Source: an uncultured Roseburia sp. (lineage in GTDB: Bacteria > Bacillota_A > Clostridia > Lachnospirales > Lachnospiraceae). From it: a stretch of DNA of 64,000 nucleotides. Location: the NCBI GenBank assembly GCA_900753715.1, contig CAAEAE010000015.1:62001-126000 (forward strand), given 5' to 3'. This document shows, in pieces, positions 52,845 to 61,387 of the stretch. Each line of letters starts with the position of its first letter. The first letter of the stretch is position 1. The translations under genes were made by a program, and so were the position numbers. The notes beneath the pieces are model-generated. The model made no database searches, was not told where the DNA came from, and saw nothing but the letters and a program-made list of their open reading frames with translations.

Positions 52845-53504
52845 ATGAAAATGAAAATGAAAAGATTAAAAACGGTAGCAGTCATGCTTATGGCTGTTCT
52901 GGCATTGGGGTTATTTGGAGGATGTGGTATTTCTTTCGATGCAAGTGCATACATTAAGGCACTGCTTGACAACTCTTATAAAAATGACTCTGCTGAATTT
53001 GTAGCGCAGAAGATTGGAAGTGCAGAAGAGGCTTCTACGCTGTATGAACAGGGAATCGAATCTGAATTGACAGCATTACTTGCAGGAAATACAGTTTCAG
53101 ATGAACTGAAAGATGAATATCGTCAGGTATTAAAAGATATCTTCAAAGCTGTAAAATACACAGTTGGGGATGCCGAGAAGCAGGATGACGGTTCTTATAT
53201 TGTAACCGTAAACTATGAGCAGATGCAGATTTTTGGCGCTGCGATGGATTCCTACATGACCAAAGTGGAAGACATGACAAACGAGTGGACACAGGCAGAA
53301 GAACTTCCGTCTGATGAAGAAATGTACGAGCAGATTTACACAACATTAAAAGATTGTCTGAAAGATGCTTTAAGTAATGCAACATATGCGGATGAGGCAT
53401 CTGCAACCATTCGTGTGGAAATTGTAGATAATACCTATACACCGAACGACGATGATATTGCAAATCTTGAGAGTGTTATGTTTGATCTGGATGCAGTAAA
53501 CTAA
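52845..53504 (+). CDS. Lipoprotein with DUF5105-like domain
   Basis: 219 residues. MKMKMKRLK start, hydrophobic core, and lipobox LFGGC (Cys at about residue 26), so exported and lipid-anchored. The mature part is helical and acidic, beginning ISFDASAYIKALLDNSYKN, with a second half containing YIVTVNYEQMQIFGAAMDSY. This pattern is common in Firmicute lipoproteins annotated DUF5105; function unknown. An AGAAGGAGAG ribosome site is close to the first ATG. It stands alone between its own promoter and the infC promoter. Confidence 0.82.
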   Translation: MKMKMKRLKTVAVMLMAVLALGLFGGCGISFDASAYIKALLDNSYKNDSAEFVAQKIGSAEEASTLYEQGIESELTALLAGNTVSDELKDEYRQVLKDIFKAVKYTVGDAEKQDDGSYIVTVNYEQMQIFGAAMDSYMTKVEDMTNEWTQAEELPSDEEMYEQIYTTLKDCLKDALSNATYADEASATIRVEIVDNTYTPNDDDIANLESVMFDLDAVN

Positions 53505-53536
53505 AACAGGAATACAGTATAAATTGTAAAAAACTG

Positions 53537-53565
53537 TTGACAGGAGTTTTGTTACGTGGTATAGT
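53537..53565 (+). promoter_or_regulatory. Promoter of infC-rpmI-rplT
   Basis: -35 TTGACA (53537-53542), 17-bp spacer, -10 TATAGT (53560-53565): a near-consensus SigA promoter. Leader of about 185 nt to infC. Confidence 0.88.
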
Positions 53566-53571
53566 TTAATA

Positions 53572-53757
53572 GTTGTTAGAAAACAAAGTAGAGTATCCAC
53601 TCTCACCGGAGCACCGGAAATGTATATTTCCCTCGTGTGACTCATGGTTCATATTTCAAAGTAGCACAAATAATTGTGTCTGGAAATAAAAGTGGATAGT
53701 CTGCCTATCCACTTTTTTGATGCAAGACACAACAAAATTATTTGGAGGTGCAATACC
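53572..53757 (+). ncRNA. L20-type leader (attenuator) of infC-rpmI-rplT
   Basis: A non-coding leader precedes the three-gene operon known to be controlled by ribosomal protein L20 in Firmicutes. TATCCACT (53594-53601) can pair with AGTGGATA (53691-53698), the 5' arm of a terminator; the two structures are mutually exclusive. A GC-rich hairpin region (CACCGGAGCACCGG, about 53605-53618) lies between. In Bacillus subtilis L20 binding favours termination; the same logic is inferred here from layout and pairing. Confidence 0.82.
53689..53718 (+). terminator. Attenuator terminator in the infC leader
   Basis: AAAGTGGATAG (53689-53699) pairs with CTATCCACTTT (53705-53715), loop TCTGC, T-run to 53718. 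It ends 39 bases before the infC start, so it controls read-through into the operon. Confidence 0.9.
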
Positions 53758-54264
53758 ATTAGCGACTTAATGATTAATGAACAGATCAGAGATAAAGAAG
53801 TTCGACTGATCGGAGAAAACGGAGAACAGCTTGGCATTATGCCGGCAAGAGAGGCATTAAAGCTTGCCGAGGAAGCAGAACTGGATCTGGTAAAGATTGC
53901 TCCGACGGCAAAACCGCCAGTGTGCAAGATCATTGATTACGGCAAGTATAAGTATGAGCTGGTCCGCAAGGAAAAAGAAGCAAAGAAAAAACAGAAGACA
54001 GTAGAACTCAAAGAGATTCGTCTGTCGCCGAATATCGATACCAACGATCTGAATACCAAGATGAACGCAGCAAAGAAATTCTTAAGCAAGGGCGATAAAG
54101 TGAAAATCACGCTGCGGTTCCGTGGACGTGAGATGGCTCACATGAACGCCAGCAAGCATATTCTCGATGATTTCGCAGAAAACCTTTCTGACGTGGCAGT
54201 CGTAGAGAAGGCACCAAAAATCGAGGGCAGAAGCATCAGTATGGTGTTGGCAGAGAAAAAGTAA
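53758..54264 (+). CDS. infC: Translation initiation factor IF-3, ATT start
   Basis: Keeps subunits apart and proofreads initiation. 168 residues with N-domain (INEQIRDKEVRLIGENGEQL), Lys-rich linker and C-domain (LRFRGREMAHMNASKHILDD). The start is placed at ATT 53758: ribosome site GGAGGTG (53744-53750) is exactly seven bases upstream, whereas the first ATG (53770) is 19 bases away. The longer open frame to 53674 crosses the terminator. An AUU start on infC is known from E. coli, where IF-3 represses its own synthesis through it. Confidence 0.93.
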   Translation: MSDLMINEQIRDKEVRLIGENGEQLGIMPAREALKLAEEAELDLVKIAPTAKPPVCKIIDYGKYKYELVRKEKEAKKKQKTVELKEIRLSPNIDTNDLNTKMNAAKKFLSKGDKVKITLRFRGREMAHMNASKHILDDFAENLSDVAVVEKAPKIEGRSISMVLAEKK

Positions 54265-54288
54265 ATTATATTTAAGGAGGAACATATC

Positions 54289-54486
54289 ATGCCAAAAATG
54301 AAAACAAGCAGAGCAGCTGCAAAACGTTTCAAATTAACAGGAACAGGAAAATTAAAGAGAAATAAGGCTTACAAGAGACATATCTTAACCAAGAAGACAA
54401 CTAAGAATAAGAGAAATCTTAGAAAACCGGCTATGACGGATGCAACAAACGTTAAGAATATGAAGAAGATTTTACCATATTTATAG
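54289..54486 (+). CDS. rpmI: Large ribosomal subunit protein bL35
   Basis: 65 residues, highly basic. [20 protein letters not shown] at the N-terminus and [20 protein letters not shown] are the L35 signature. TTAAGGAGGAAC ribosome site. Middle gene of the infC-rpmI-rplT operon; standard length. Confidence 0.97.
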   Translation: MPKMKTSRAAAKRFKLTGTGKLKRNKAYKRHILTKKTTKNKRNLRKPAMTDATNVKNMKKILPYL

Positions 54487-54513
54487 GATTCAGGGTTAAG
54501 GAGGAAGTAAGAA

Positions 54514-54870
54514 ATGGCAAGAGTAAAAGGCGGTTTAGGCGCTAAAAAAAGACATAACAGAACTTTAAAATTAGCAAAAGGTTACAGAGGAGCTCGTTCT
54601 AAACAGTACAGAGTAGCAAAACAGTCTGTTATGAGAGCATTAACAAGTTCTTATGCAGGAAGAAAAGAGAAGAAGAGACAGTTCCGTCAGCTTTGGATTG
54701 CACGTATCAACGCTGCAGCAAGATTAAACGGAATTTCTTACAGCCAGATGATGCACGGCTTAAAGGTTGCTGGCGTTGACATCAACCGTAAGATGTTAGC
54801 AGAGATGGCAGTAAACGATGCTGCTGGATTTGCTGCATTAGCAGAGCTTGCAAAGAAATCTGTTGCTTAA
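54514..54870 (+). CDS. rplT: Large ribosomal subunit protein bL20
   Basis: 118 residues, basic. [40 protein letters not shown] and [16 protein letters not shown] are diagnostic. L20 is both an early assembly protein of 50S and, in Firmicutes, the likely repressor of its own operon through the leader described upstream. GGAGGAAG ribosome site. A terminator follows. Confidence 0.97.
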   Translation: MARVKGGLGAKKRHNRTLKLAKGYRGARSKQYRVAKQSVMRALTSSYAGRKEKKRQFRQLWIARINAAARLNGISYSQMMHGLKVAGVDINRKMLAEMAVNDAAGFAALAELAKKSVA

Positions 54871-54895
54871 TTGAATGACAGAATGAAAACGAAAG

Positions 54896-54929
54896 GCACT
54901 TGGACAAGTTATTGTTCAGGTGCTTTTTT
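54896..54929 (+). terminator. Terminator of infC-rpmI-rplT
   Basis: GCACTTGGACAA (54896-54907) pairs with TTGTTCAGGTGC (54912-54923), two G-U pairs, loop GTTA, then TTTTTT. Confidence 0.9.
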
Positions 54930-55034
54930 ATGGGAAATTACTATAAAGTAACAAAACTCTTCACATTCTGCGTGCAACTTCTTGTTTGAATTGTCAGAAA
55001 AACAGGAAATGGATACTAAAATCGTAAAAACAAA

Positions 55035-55063
55035 TTGACATGCGTCACAATATAATCTAAAAT
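55035..55063 (+). promoter_or_regulatory. SigA-type promoter of the chemoreceptor gene
   Basis: -35 TTGACA (55035-55040), 17-bp spacer, -10 TAAAAT (55058-55063). No sigma-28 pattern (TAAA-N15-GCCGATAA type) is seen, so this receptor seems to be transcribed by the main sigma factor. Confidence 0.75.
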
Positions 55064-55105
55064 ATTTTGAGGAGTGATAAAAAGGTACAGCAAAGGAGAA
55101 GAGTT

Positions 55106-56788
55106 ATGAAAAGTAGCGTGACGAAGAGAATGGTACCGATTATTGTCGTGATATTAGCGGCCGTTTTTCTGGCAAATAATATTATGTCGGTTCAGATGCT
55201 CAAGAATGAGGTAAAAGAGCAGTGGATGATGGATGATTATAAACTAGTGGCGGCTTATGGGCAGGAAATGACAGATCTGGGGTATGACAGTACGGAAGAA
55301 TATCAGATGTTCGTAGACAGAATTAATGACACCGGTGATTACAATTATGTCGTGTATATGGAGAATGTTGATGGTAAGGTGGTTGCGATTGCCCACAGTA
55401 ATCCGGACAGAGTCGGGATTGTGCTGGAAGATGCGGGAAGCATAAAGGCGGTCAATGAAGGGATGACTTACATGGGATATTATACGGACCAGGTAAGCGG
55501 AAAGGAAACCATTGATCTTCTTGTTCCGGTTTCCGATAAGAATGGTGCACAAAAGGGTGCATTGAATATCGGTATTCCGGCGGATGATGCGACATTAAGC
55601 AGTATTCTTGTTACAACAATAGGAAAATTAAGTGCTGTGAGCATTATTTTGGCAGTAATTGTTATTATTCTGTTGATAGTGGGAATCCGTCTGATGTTAC
55701 TTGCACCAATCAGCGCACTGGCACCGGAAATCCAACAGATGGCACAGTATAATCTTACAATGAAAAACCGGACTTTGATTGAACGATATGCAAAACGTCC
55801 GGATGAAATCGGACTGATAAGCACAAGTTTTTTGAATATGCAGGAAAAACTTACAGCAATGATTGCAAATATTCATGATGTTGCAGAAAAAATGATGGGA
55901 CAGTCAGAGGAGCTTTCCAGAATCTGCACAGAAGTAAGCGACAGCAGTTCGCAGTTGTCAAAAACAGTGGAAGATGTGGCAGCGGGCGCAACGACACAGG
56001 CACAGCAGACAACCGAGGGAAGTGTGCAGGTGGGCAAGCTCAGTGACCTTATTGAAAACGTGGAAGAGAATATGGGACGGCTCTTTGAGGCGGCTGGTTC
56101 TGTGGAGACGATTGAACATCAGGGAGTAGAAGTGCTCGATGTTTTAGTGGACAAGACTTCTGCAAACAATGAAAATTCCAAACTGGTACACAGGGTAATG
56201 GAAGAGACAAGTGGACAGGCAGATAAGATTAAAGGTGCAAGTGAACAAATCCGTGGAATTGCATCCCAGACAAATCTTCTGGCATTGAATGCCTCTATTG
56301 AGGCGGCAAGAGCCGGAGAGGCGGGAAGAGGTTTTGCTGTGGTAGCAACAGAGATTGGAAATCTGGCACAGGAAACGAATCTTTTGACGAATGAGATTGA
56401 GGCAGTGGTACATGAGCTGCTGGATAAAATGAAGGAAGCAGTCGAGAACATTGCACTGATGGAACAGACAACGGTCGAGCAGAGCGAGAGCGTGGAACAG
56501 ACAAGAAGTAAATTTGAGGAGATTACTTCGACAATCCTTCAGATGGAACAGAAATGCAATGTGCTTGCAGATTCCACTAAGGAAATGAAGGAGAGCCGCA
56601 AAAACATTATTGATGTTATTAATGATTTGTCGGCATTGTCAGAGGAGAATGCGGCATGTATGGAGGAGGCGTCTGCGTCTGTGAATCTGCAGAATACCTC
56701 CATTACGAAACTGGCGACCTCCGGTCAGGAAGTTGCGGTATTGGCGGAAGCGTTAAATCAGGAGATTGAAAAATTTACAATTGCATAA
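55106..56788 (+). CDS. Methyl-accepting chemotaxis protein
   Basis: Transmembrane receptor. 560 residues: helix 1 (about 10-30), an extracytoplasmic Cache-like sensor (about 31-180, including [17 protein letters not shown] and [20 protein letters not shown]), helix 2 (about 180-205), HAMP, and a long coiled-coil signalling domain. The hairpin tip that binds CheA/CheW is fully conserved ([20 protein letters not shown], then [16 protein letters not shown]). No C-terminal CheR/CheB pentapeptide. ATG 55106 has AAGGAG at seven bases; the in-frame upstream start (55067) overlaps the promoter region. Ligand unknown. Confidence 0.93.
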   Translation: MKSSVTKRMVPIIVVILAAVFLANNIMSVQMLKNEVKEQWMMDDYKLVAAYGQEMTDLGYDSTEEYQMFVDRINDTGDYNYVVYMENVDGKVVAIAHSNPDRVGIVLEDAGSIKAVNEGMTYMGYYTDQVSGKETIDLLVPVSDKNGAQKGALNIGIPADDATLSSILVTTIGKLSAVSIILAVIVIILLIVGIRLMLLAPISALAPEIQQMAQYNLTMKNRTLIERYAKRPDEIGLISTSFLNMQEKLTAMIANIHDVAEKMMGQSEELSRICTEVSDSSSQLSKTVEDVAAGATTQAQQTTEGSVQVGKLSDLIENVEENMGRLFEAAGSVETIEHQGVEVLDVLVDKTSANNENSKLVHRVMEETSGQADKIKGASEQIRGIASQTNLLALNASIEAARAGEAGRGFAVVATEIGNLAQETNLLTNEIEAVVHELLDKMKEAVENIALMEQTTVEQSESVEQTRSKFEEITSTILQMEQKCNVLADSTKEMKESRKNIIDVINDLSALSEENAACMEEASASVNLQNTSITKLATSGQEVAVLAEALNQEIEKFTIA

Positions 56789-56810
56789 AAGTGGGAGAAA
56801 AGGGCGATGC

Positions 56811-56850
56811 CCCGAAGGATTACCGGAATTGTTTCCGGTAATCCTTCGGG
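56811..56850. terminator. Perfect 18-bp hairpin between convergent MCP and AraC genes
   Basis: CCCGAAGGATTACCGGAA (56811-56828) pairs with TTCCGGTAATCCTTCGGG (56833-56850), loop TTGT; an extra CATC/GATG pairing extends the stem past one bulge. Eight T lie ten or so bases downstream on + strand. The right arm codes the AraC C-terminus. A likely bidirectional terminator. Confidence 0.8.
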
Positions 56851-57647
56851 GACATCATCTTTTTTTTATGAAATGTTTTGGAAAAATACAGGCTGTTGTC
56901 AAAGCCCAGAGAATTTGCAATCGCCGTAATGGAGAGGTCAGAGTGCTCAAGCAGATAGCATGCCTGTTTCAAGCGAAAGTCTGTCAGATATTCTTTTGGG
57001 GACTGCCCCAGTACTGTTTCAAAAGAGCGGAACAGATGACTTCTGCTGACACCCACATAGTCTGCAATGTCTTCCACGGTAATTGCATAGGAGTAATTGG
57101 AAGAAATATATTCAATTCCTTTCTGGACATAACTGTTGGTCGAATTGCGGCTTCCGGAGGAGGTTGCGCCGTGCAGAAACAATGCCAGCATGGTATAGAG
57201 ACGACCGGTCATTTCCACAGCATGTTCAAATTCGTTGCCTCTTGCATCATAGATATGAAGAATCTGCCGGTGAATGGCATCGCCGGAGGGCGTATCTGCG
57301 ATGATGGGATGGGATGGTGAAAAGTCCGTTGCTTTTAGAATCATGGAGGCGTCACTTCCGGTAAAACCGACCCACGCATATTCCCAGGGGTCACTGCGGT
57401 CGGCATAGTAGAGAACCTCGGTGTTGGGATAAACTAAAAAGCTGTCACCGGCGTGCAGGGCGTAGGTCTGACCGCCGACCTGGTAGAAACCATGGCCGCA
57501 GATGATATAGTGAATCAGGTAGTGATCCCGGATACCAGGGCCCCATTGATGCAGAGGGTCACATTTTTGAAATCCAACGTTATAGACGGAGAGGGAGACT
57601 AACTCCTTTTCCGTTACCTTATAGGAATTTTTATAATTTTTGTTCAT
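56820..57647 (-). CDS. AraC-family transcriptional regulator
   Basis: 275 residues. N-terminal cupin-type sensor domain (about 30-110: HYLIHYIICGHGFYQVGGQT, then YALHAGDSFLVYP). The C-terminal AraC DNA-binding domain (about 175-275) has two HTH motifs: TVEDIADYVGVSRSHLFRSF and SITAIANSLGFDNSLYFSKTFH. Typical of sugar-responsive regulators with fused sensor. ATG at 57647 follows AAAGGAG. It is divergent from galE across 173 bp, so galE may be one of its targets, which is inference. Confidence 0.93.
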   Translation of the reverse strand: MNKNYKNSYKVTEKELVSLSVYNVGFQKCDPLHQWGPGIRDHYLIHYIICGHGFYQVGGQTYALHAGDSFLVYPNTEVLYYADRSDPWEYAWVGFTGSDASMILKATDFSPSHPIIADTPSGDAIHRQILHIYDARGNEFEHAVEMTGRLYTMLALFLHGATSSGSRNSTNSYVQKGIEYISSNYSYAITVEDIADYVGVSRSHLFRSFETVLGQSPKEYLTDFRLKQACYLLEHSDLSITAIANSLGFDNSLYFSKTFHKKKMMSPKDYRKQFR

Positions 57648-57682
57648 GGAAATACTCCTTTAAAAAGTTTCCTATAATCTCC

Positions 57683-57711
57683 ATTATAAAAAGAAAAAGC
57701 GGTGTGTGCAA
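57683..57711 (-). promoter_or_regulatory. Promoter of the AraC-family gene
   Basis: Minus strand: -35 TTGCAC (57706-57711), 17-bp spacer, -10 TATAAT (57683-57688), about 35 bp from the start codon. Confidence 0.78.
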
Positions 57712-57820
57712 CATTTTTACATATAATTTATACATTTTTGGCTATACAATCCGGGCAGAATGAGATAAGATATAGTCATGTAAAAGGAAGTAAGATAGTT
57801 AGAAGAAAGGAAGAGGGAAT

Positions 57821-58837
57821 ATGGCAGTTTTAGTTACCGGAGGAGCCGGTTATATCGGTAGTCACACTTGTGTGGAGTTATTAAATGCAGGTTATGAAGT
57901 GGTTGTGCTTGATAACTTGAGCAACGCATCAGAGAAATCATTAGAGCGTGTAGAGAAACTGACGGGGAAGAAGGTTACCTTTTATAAAGGAGACATTTTA
58001 GACAGAACCATTTTACAGACAATTTTTGAAAAAGAAAAAATCGATAGCTGCATTCATTTTGCGGGACTAAAAGCAGTTGGGGAATCTGTAGCAAAACCAT
58101 GGGAATACTATAACAACAATATCGCAGGAACTTTAACACTGGTGGATGAAATGCGAAAGAACGGCTGCAAGAATATCATTTTCTCTTCTTCAGCCACTGT
58201 TTACGGAGACCCGGCAGAGATTCCGATTACGGAAGAGTGCCCGAAGGGACAGTGCACCAACCCGTATGGCTGGACGAAATCCATGTTAGAGCAGATTTTA
58301 ACCGATATCCAGAAGGCTGACCCGGAATGGAATGTGATTCTGCTCCGTTACTTTAACCCGATTGGTGCGCATAAGAGCGGTATGTTAGGGGAGAATCCAA
58401 ACGGTATTCCGAATAACCTGATGCCGTATGTGACACAGGTGGCAGTCGGCAAATTAAAAGAACTTGGAGTGTTCGGCAATGATTATGATACGCCGGACGG
58501 AACAGGTGTGAGAGATTATATCCATGTGGTAGACCTTGCACTTGGCCATGTAAAGGCATTAAAGAAGATTGAGGAAAAAATCGGACTTGGCATCTATAAT
58601 CTCGGAACCGGTCACGGCTACAGTGTATTAGACATTGTGAAGAACTTCGAGGAGGCAAATGGAGTAAAGATTCCATATGTGATTAAGCCGAGAAGAGCGG
58701 GAGATATTGCAACCTGCTATTGTGATCCGTCTAAGGCAGAGCGTGAACTTGGCTGGAAGGCACAGTACGGAATCCGCGAGATGTGTGAAGATTCCTGGAG
58801 ATGGCAGAAAAATAATCCAAATGGATATGAGGCGTAA
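57821..58837 (+). CDS. galE: UDP-glucose 4-epimerase
   Basis: Interconverts UDP-glucose and UDP-galactose with bound NAD. 338 residues, the usual size. NAD motif [19 protein letters not shown] at the N-terminus, catalytic Ser/Thr in [11 protein letters not shown] and Tyr-xxx-Lys in NPYGWTKSM, substrate region [12 protein letters not shown] and [12 protein letters not shown]. No galK or galT nearby, so it may supply surface glycans as well as the Leloir pathway. A GGAAGAGGG ribosome site precedes the ATG. The promoter is not clear (weak TATACA-17-TAAGAT at 57743-57771). Confidence 0.96.
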   Translation: MAVLVTGGAGYIGSHTCVELLNAGYEVVVLDNLSNASEKSLERVEKLTGKKVTFYKGDILDRTILQTIFEKEKIDSCIHFAGLKAVGESVAKPWEYYNNNIAGTLTLVDEMRKNGCKNIIFSSSATVYGDPAEIPITEECPKGQCTNPYGWTKSMLEQILTDIQKADPEWNVILLRYFNPIGAHKSGMLGENPNGIPNNLMPYVTQVAVGKLKELGVFGNDYDTPDGTGVRDYIHVVDLALGHVKALKKIEEKIGLGIYNLGTGHGYSVLDIVKNFEEANGVKIPYVIKPRRAGDIATCYCDPSKAERELGWKAQYGIREMCEDSWRWQKNNPNGYEA

Positions 58838-58912
58838 ACCCGCAGTTTTTCGGGCAAAATTGACGTAATAATATATTTTTTTCAAAAAAAACAAAAAATA
58901 TAAAAAAAGTAC

Positions 58913-58941
58913 TTGCATTTTTTGTGAGAGGGTGTTATAGT
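58913..58941 (+). promoter_or_regulatory. Promoter of tRNA-Glu
   Basis: -35 TTGCAT (58913-58918), 17-bp spacer, -10 TATAGT (58936-58941), 11 bp upstream of the mature tRNA 5' end. The preceding 58838-58912 stretch is A/T-rich without a gene. Confidence 0.85.
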
Positions 58942-58952
58942 ATCACTTGTCC

Positions 58953-59024
58953 GGTTCATTGGTCAAGCGGTTAAGACGCCGCCCTCTCACGGCGGAAACA
59001 GGGGTTCGATTCCCCTACGAGCTG
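58953..59024 (+). tRNA. tRNA-Glu, anticodon CTC
   Basis: Cloverleaf read by hand: D-arm GTC...GAC (58962-58977); anticodon stem CCGCC/GGCGG with loop CTCTCAC, giving anticodon CTC at 58986-58988; variable AAAC; T-arm AGGGG-TTCGATT-CCCCT (59000-59016). The acceptor stem GGTTCAT/ACGAGCT contains two G-U pairs and one A-C mismatch at position 6-67. Discriminator G; CCA is not encoded. It reads GAG codons. A stand-alone gene with its own promoter and terminator. Confidence 0.9.
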
Positions 59025-59054
59025 CTCTATTCAAATAGAATAGCCCAACCCGAA

Positions 59055-59087
59055 AAGAACTGTCACGCAGGTGACAGTTCTTTTTTT
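59055..59087 (+). terminator. Terminator of tRNA-Glu
   Basis: AAGAACTGTCAC (59055-59066) pairs with GTGACAGTTCTT (59071-59082), loop GCAG, seven T to 59087. Confidence 0.92.
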
Positions 59088-59369
59088 AATTCATAGAGAC
59101 TGCGTCCTATGAATTAAAAAGCCCTTCGGGCAAGGATGCGAAGCTCGCGGAGATGAAAATAGCTGCTATGCAGCACCGCTCGCGCGCGAAACAAAAGCTG
59201 TGCTATAGAGGAAGTTGTAGCGCGGGAGTGCGCGAAGCACACTTTTGTTTTTATACAAAATAATATTTCAAAAATCACAAAAACGTCACATTGCCATAAA
59301 TTAACACACACAAAGCTCCTCTATGATAAGACCATAACAAAGAAACAGTTCAGAGAGGAGAACAAATAA
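59083..59369. repeat. Hairpin-dense non-coding stretch downstream of tRNA-Glu
   Basis: No gene is seen. A 14-bp inverted repeat (59083-59096 with 59107-59120) follows, overlapping the tRNA terminator U-run. Then GCCCTTCGGGC (59121-59131), GCTGCTATGCAGC (59162-59174), a CG-rich block (CTCGCGCGCG), and AAACAAAAG(C)TGTGC (59189-59203) pairing with GCACACTTTTGTTT (59237-59250) around GCGCGGGAGTGCGC (59220-59233). The last 120 bp are AT-rich and lead to the next gene; no clear promoter there. Could be a multi-copy intergenic repeat or a structured RNA. Confidence 0.6.
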
Positions 59370-61307
59370 ATGTTAAACAAAACAAAGAAAAGAATTTTAT
59401 CAATCCTGCTGGCAGGAACAGTTGCAGCGGTGCCGGCTTATCATATGACACTTCTGACAGCAGAAGCCGCATCTACAGACCAGAGCACAAGTGACAGCAG
59501 CACGAGTGACAGCAACGCAAGTCAGGGCGAAAAACCGGATGGAGAACCACCGGAGGGAGGCGCACCGGACGGAGCACCAGGAGATGGAACAGCGCCAAGC
59601 GGAGACGGAACAGCGCCAAGCGGAGACGGAACAGCGCCAAGCGGAGACGGAACCGCACCGAGCGGAGATGGAGCACCGGGCGGGGACGGAACTGCACCGG
59701 ATGGAGAGCCGCCAGAGGGAGGCGCACCGGATGGAGCACCAGGCGGTGATATGGCAGGTGGAGCGCCGGGCGGCGGTTCCTCTTCAGCACCTACTGAGTA
59801 TACAGCCGTGAATCATTATACAGAAGATACAACGGTAGAGGGGGAAACATTAGAGTCTACCGGAACAGACGAAAATGCAGTCTGGATTTCAGACGGAGCA
59901 ACGGTAGGCTTCCGGAACATAGAGTTAAAACGTACCTCCGAGGACAGCACCGGAGGAGATAATTCCAGCTTTTATGGAGTCGGTGCAGGACTTTTAGTAA
60001 CAGAAGGAACAGCATACATTGACAACAGTACGATTACAACAGATGCAGCCGGTGGTGCAGGTGTATTTGCTTACGGAGATGGTGTTGCATACGTGGCAGA
60101 CACGACAATTCAGACCACGAAAGATACATCTGGTGGTATCCACGTGGCAGGTGGCGGTACGTTATATGCCTGGGATTTGAACGTGGAGACACAGGGCGCA
60201 TCCTCCGCAGCCATCCGTTCTGACCGCGGAAGCGGAACTATGGTAGTAGATGGCGGAACTTACACTTCTAGTGGAAGCGGTTCACCGGCAGTCTATACCA
60301 CAGCTGACATTACTGTGCATGATGCTGCATTGACAGCGACCGGTTCTGAGGCAGTCTGCATTGAAGGATTAAATACACTTCGCCTGTTTGACTGTGATTT
60401 GACAGGAAATATGCCGGACAATGAACAGAATGACTGCACCTGGACAGTAATTTTATACCAGAGCATGTCCGGTGACAGTGAGGTCGGAAACAGCATCTTT
60501 TCCATGGAAGGCGGAAGCCTGACCAGCCAGAATGGCGGTTTATTCTATACCACCAACACAGAGTGTGACATTGTACTCTCCGGTGTACAGATAAATGCAT
60601 CCGAGGATGATGATTTCCTGTTACAGGTAACCGGAAATACCAATGCAAGAGGCTGGGGAACAAGCGGTGCAAACGGCTCCCAGTGTACCTTTACCGGAAT
60701 TTCCCAGGAGCTTGCCGGAGGAATTATCTATGACAGCATCAGCAGTCTTGATTTTTATCTGACAGATGGCAGTACACTGGCAGGTTACTTTGTGGATGAT
60801 GAGACATGGGCAGGAGACGGCGGGGACGGTTACTGTAATGTTTATATCGATAGTGATTCCACTTGGACCGTAACAGCAGACAGCCTGGTAGACGCGCTTT
60901 ACAACGCAGGAACCATTACAGATGAGGACGGAAATACTGTCACAATCAAGGGCGAGGATGGAACTGTTTATGTAGAAGGAAATAGTGCTTACACAATTAC
61001 CGTTGCTTCCTATTCAACAGAGGACAACACTTCCGGTGCAGACACCATGACTTCCTGGAGTGATTATGAGGTAGCACGTCCGGCAGAGGTTGGCGGAACA
61101 GGAACTGTTTCCGTAGCAACCGATGAGACACAGGCAGCAGAGAATACAGACGCAAACGATAATACTGCAAATGCTGAGGAAACTGCGGATGCAGCACAGA
61201 CAGAGGCAGAAAAGAAATCCAATGTCGTTCCGGTTGCAGCTGGCGTGGTAGTTGCAGCAGCCGTTGCAGGCGGTGCGGTAGCAGCCGTAAGAAAGAAGAA
61301 AAAGTAA
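59370..61307 (+). CDS. Repeat-containing secreted surface protein, probable beta-helix
   Basis: 645 residues. A signal peptide (about 1-34, ending AEAAS) is followed by a Ser/Asp/Thr stretch and a Gly/Pro-rich region (about 50-135) with GTAPSGD heptads flanked by two copies of PDGEPPEGGAPDGAPG. The main domain (about 150-560) has short repeated strands rich in Gly, Thr and Asp (for example GGGTLYAWDLNVETQGASSA, GGTYTSSGSGSPAVYTTADI), typical of a right-handed parallel beta-helix. It ends in a membrane helix and KKKK (VVPVAAGVVVAAAVAGGAVA), with no LPXTG. Likely an adhesin or glycan-related surface protein; enzyme activity cannot be assigned. GAGAGGAG ribosome site. Confidence 0.8.
   Translation: MLNKTKKRILSILLAGTVAAVPAYHMTLLTAEAASTDQSTSDSSTSDSNASQGEKPDGEPPEGGAPDGAPGDGTAPSGDGTAPSGDGTAPSGDGTAPSGDGAPGGDGTAPDGEPPEGGAPDGAPGGDMAGGAPGGGSSSAPTEYTAVNHYTEDTTVEGETLESTGTDENAVWISDGATVGFRNIELKRTSEDSTGGDNSSFYGVGAGLLVTEGTAYIDNSTITTDAAGGAGVFAYGDGVAYVADTTIQTTKDTSGGIHVAGGGTLYAWDLNVETQGASSAAIRSDRGSGTMVVDGGTYTSSGSGSPAVYTTADITVHDAALTATGSEAVCIEGLNTLRLFDCDLTGNMPDNEQNDCTWTVILYQSMSGDSEVGNSIFSMEGGSLTSQNGGLFYTTNTECDIVLSGVQINASEDDDFLLQVTGNTNARGWGTSGANGSQCTFTGISQELAGGIIYDSISSLDFYLTDGSTLAGYFVDDETWAGDGGDGYCNVYIDSDSTWTVTADSLVDALYNAGTITDEDGNTVTIKGEDGTVYVEGNSAYTITVASYSTEDNTSGADTMTSWSDYEVARPAEVGGTGTVSVATDETQAAENTDANDNTANAEETADAAQTEAEKKSNVVPVAAGVVVAAAVAGGAVAAVRKKKK
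59586..59669 (+). repeat. Four tandem 21-nt units coding GTAPSGD
   Basis: Units begin at 59586, 59607, 59628 and 59649. The first three are identical (GGAACAGCGCCAAGCGGAGA plus C); the fourth has silent changes. Such identity suggests recent slippage expansion in the stalk of the surface protein. Confidence 0.92.
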
Positions 61308-61335
61308 GATGAAAACGGAATCCATGATAAAATGC

Positions 61336-61364
61336 TTGCATTCAGAAACAGAAAGTGGTAAAGT
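61336..61364 (+). promoter_or_regulatory. Promoter of rimP-nusA-ylxR-ylxQ-infB
   Basis: -35 TTGCAT (61336-61341), 17-bp spacer, -10 TAAAGT (61359-61364). It gives a leader of about 110 nt holding two hairpins. Confidence 0.75.
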
Positions 61365-61387
61365 ATATATGATACATGGTGACTAGA

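Noticed and set aside
57721..57780. Clear galE promoter.
   Set aside because: Only a weak match (TATACA-17-TAAGAT at 57743-57771) was found among AT-rich sequence, so it is mentioned in the galE entry but not listed.
58838..59369. Prophage or integrative element attachment at tRNA-Glu.
   Set aside because: No integrase or direct repeat of the tRNA 3' end is visible; the gene downstream is an ordinary surface protein.
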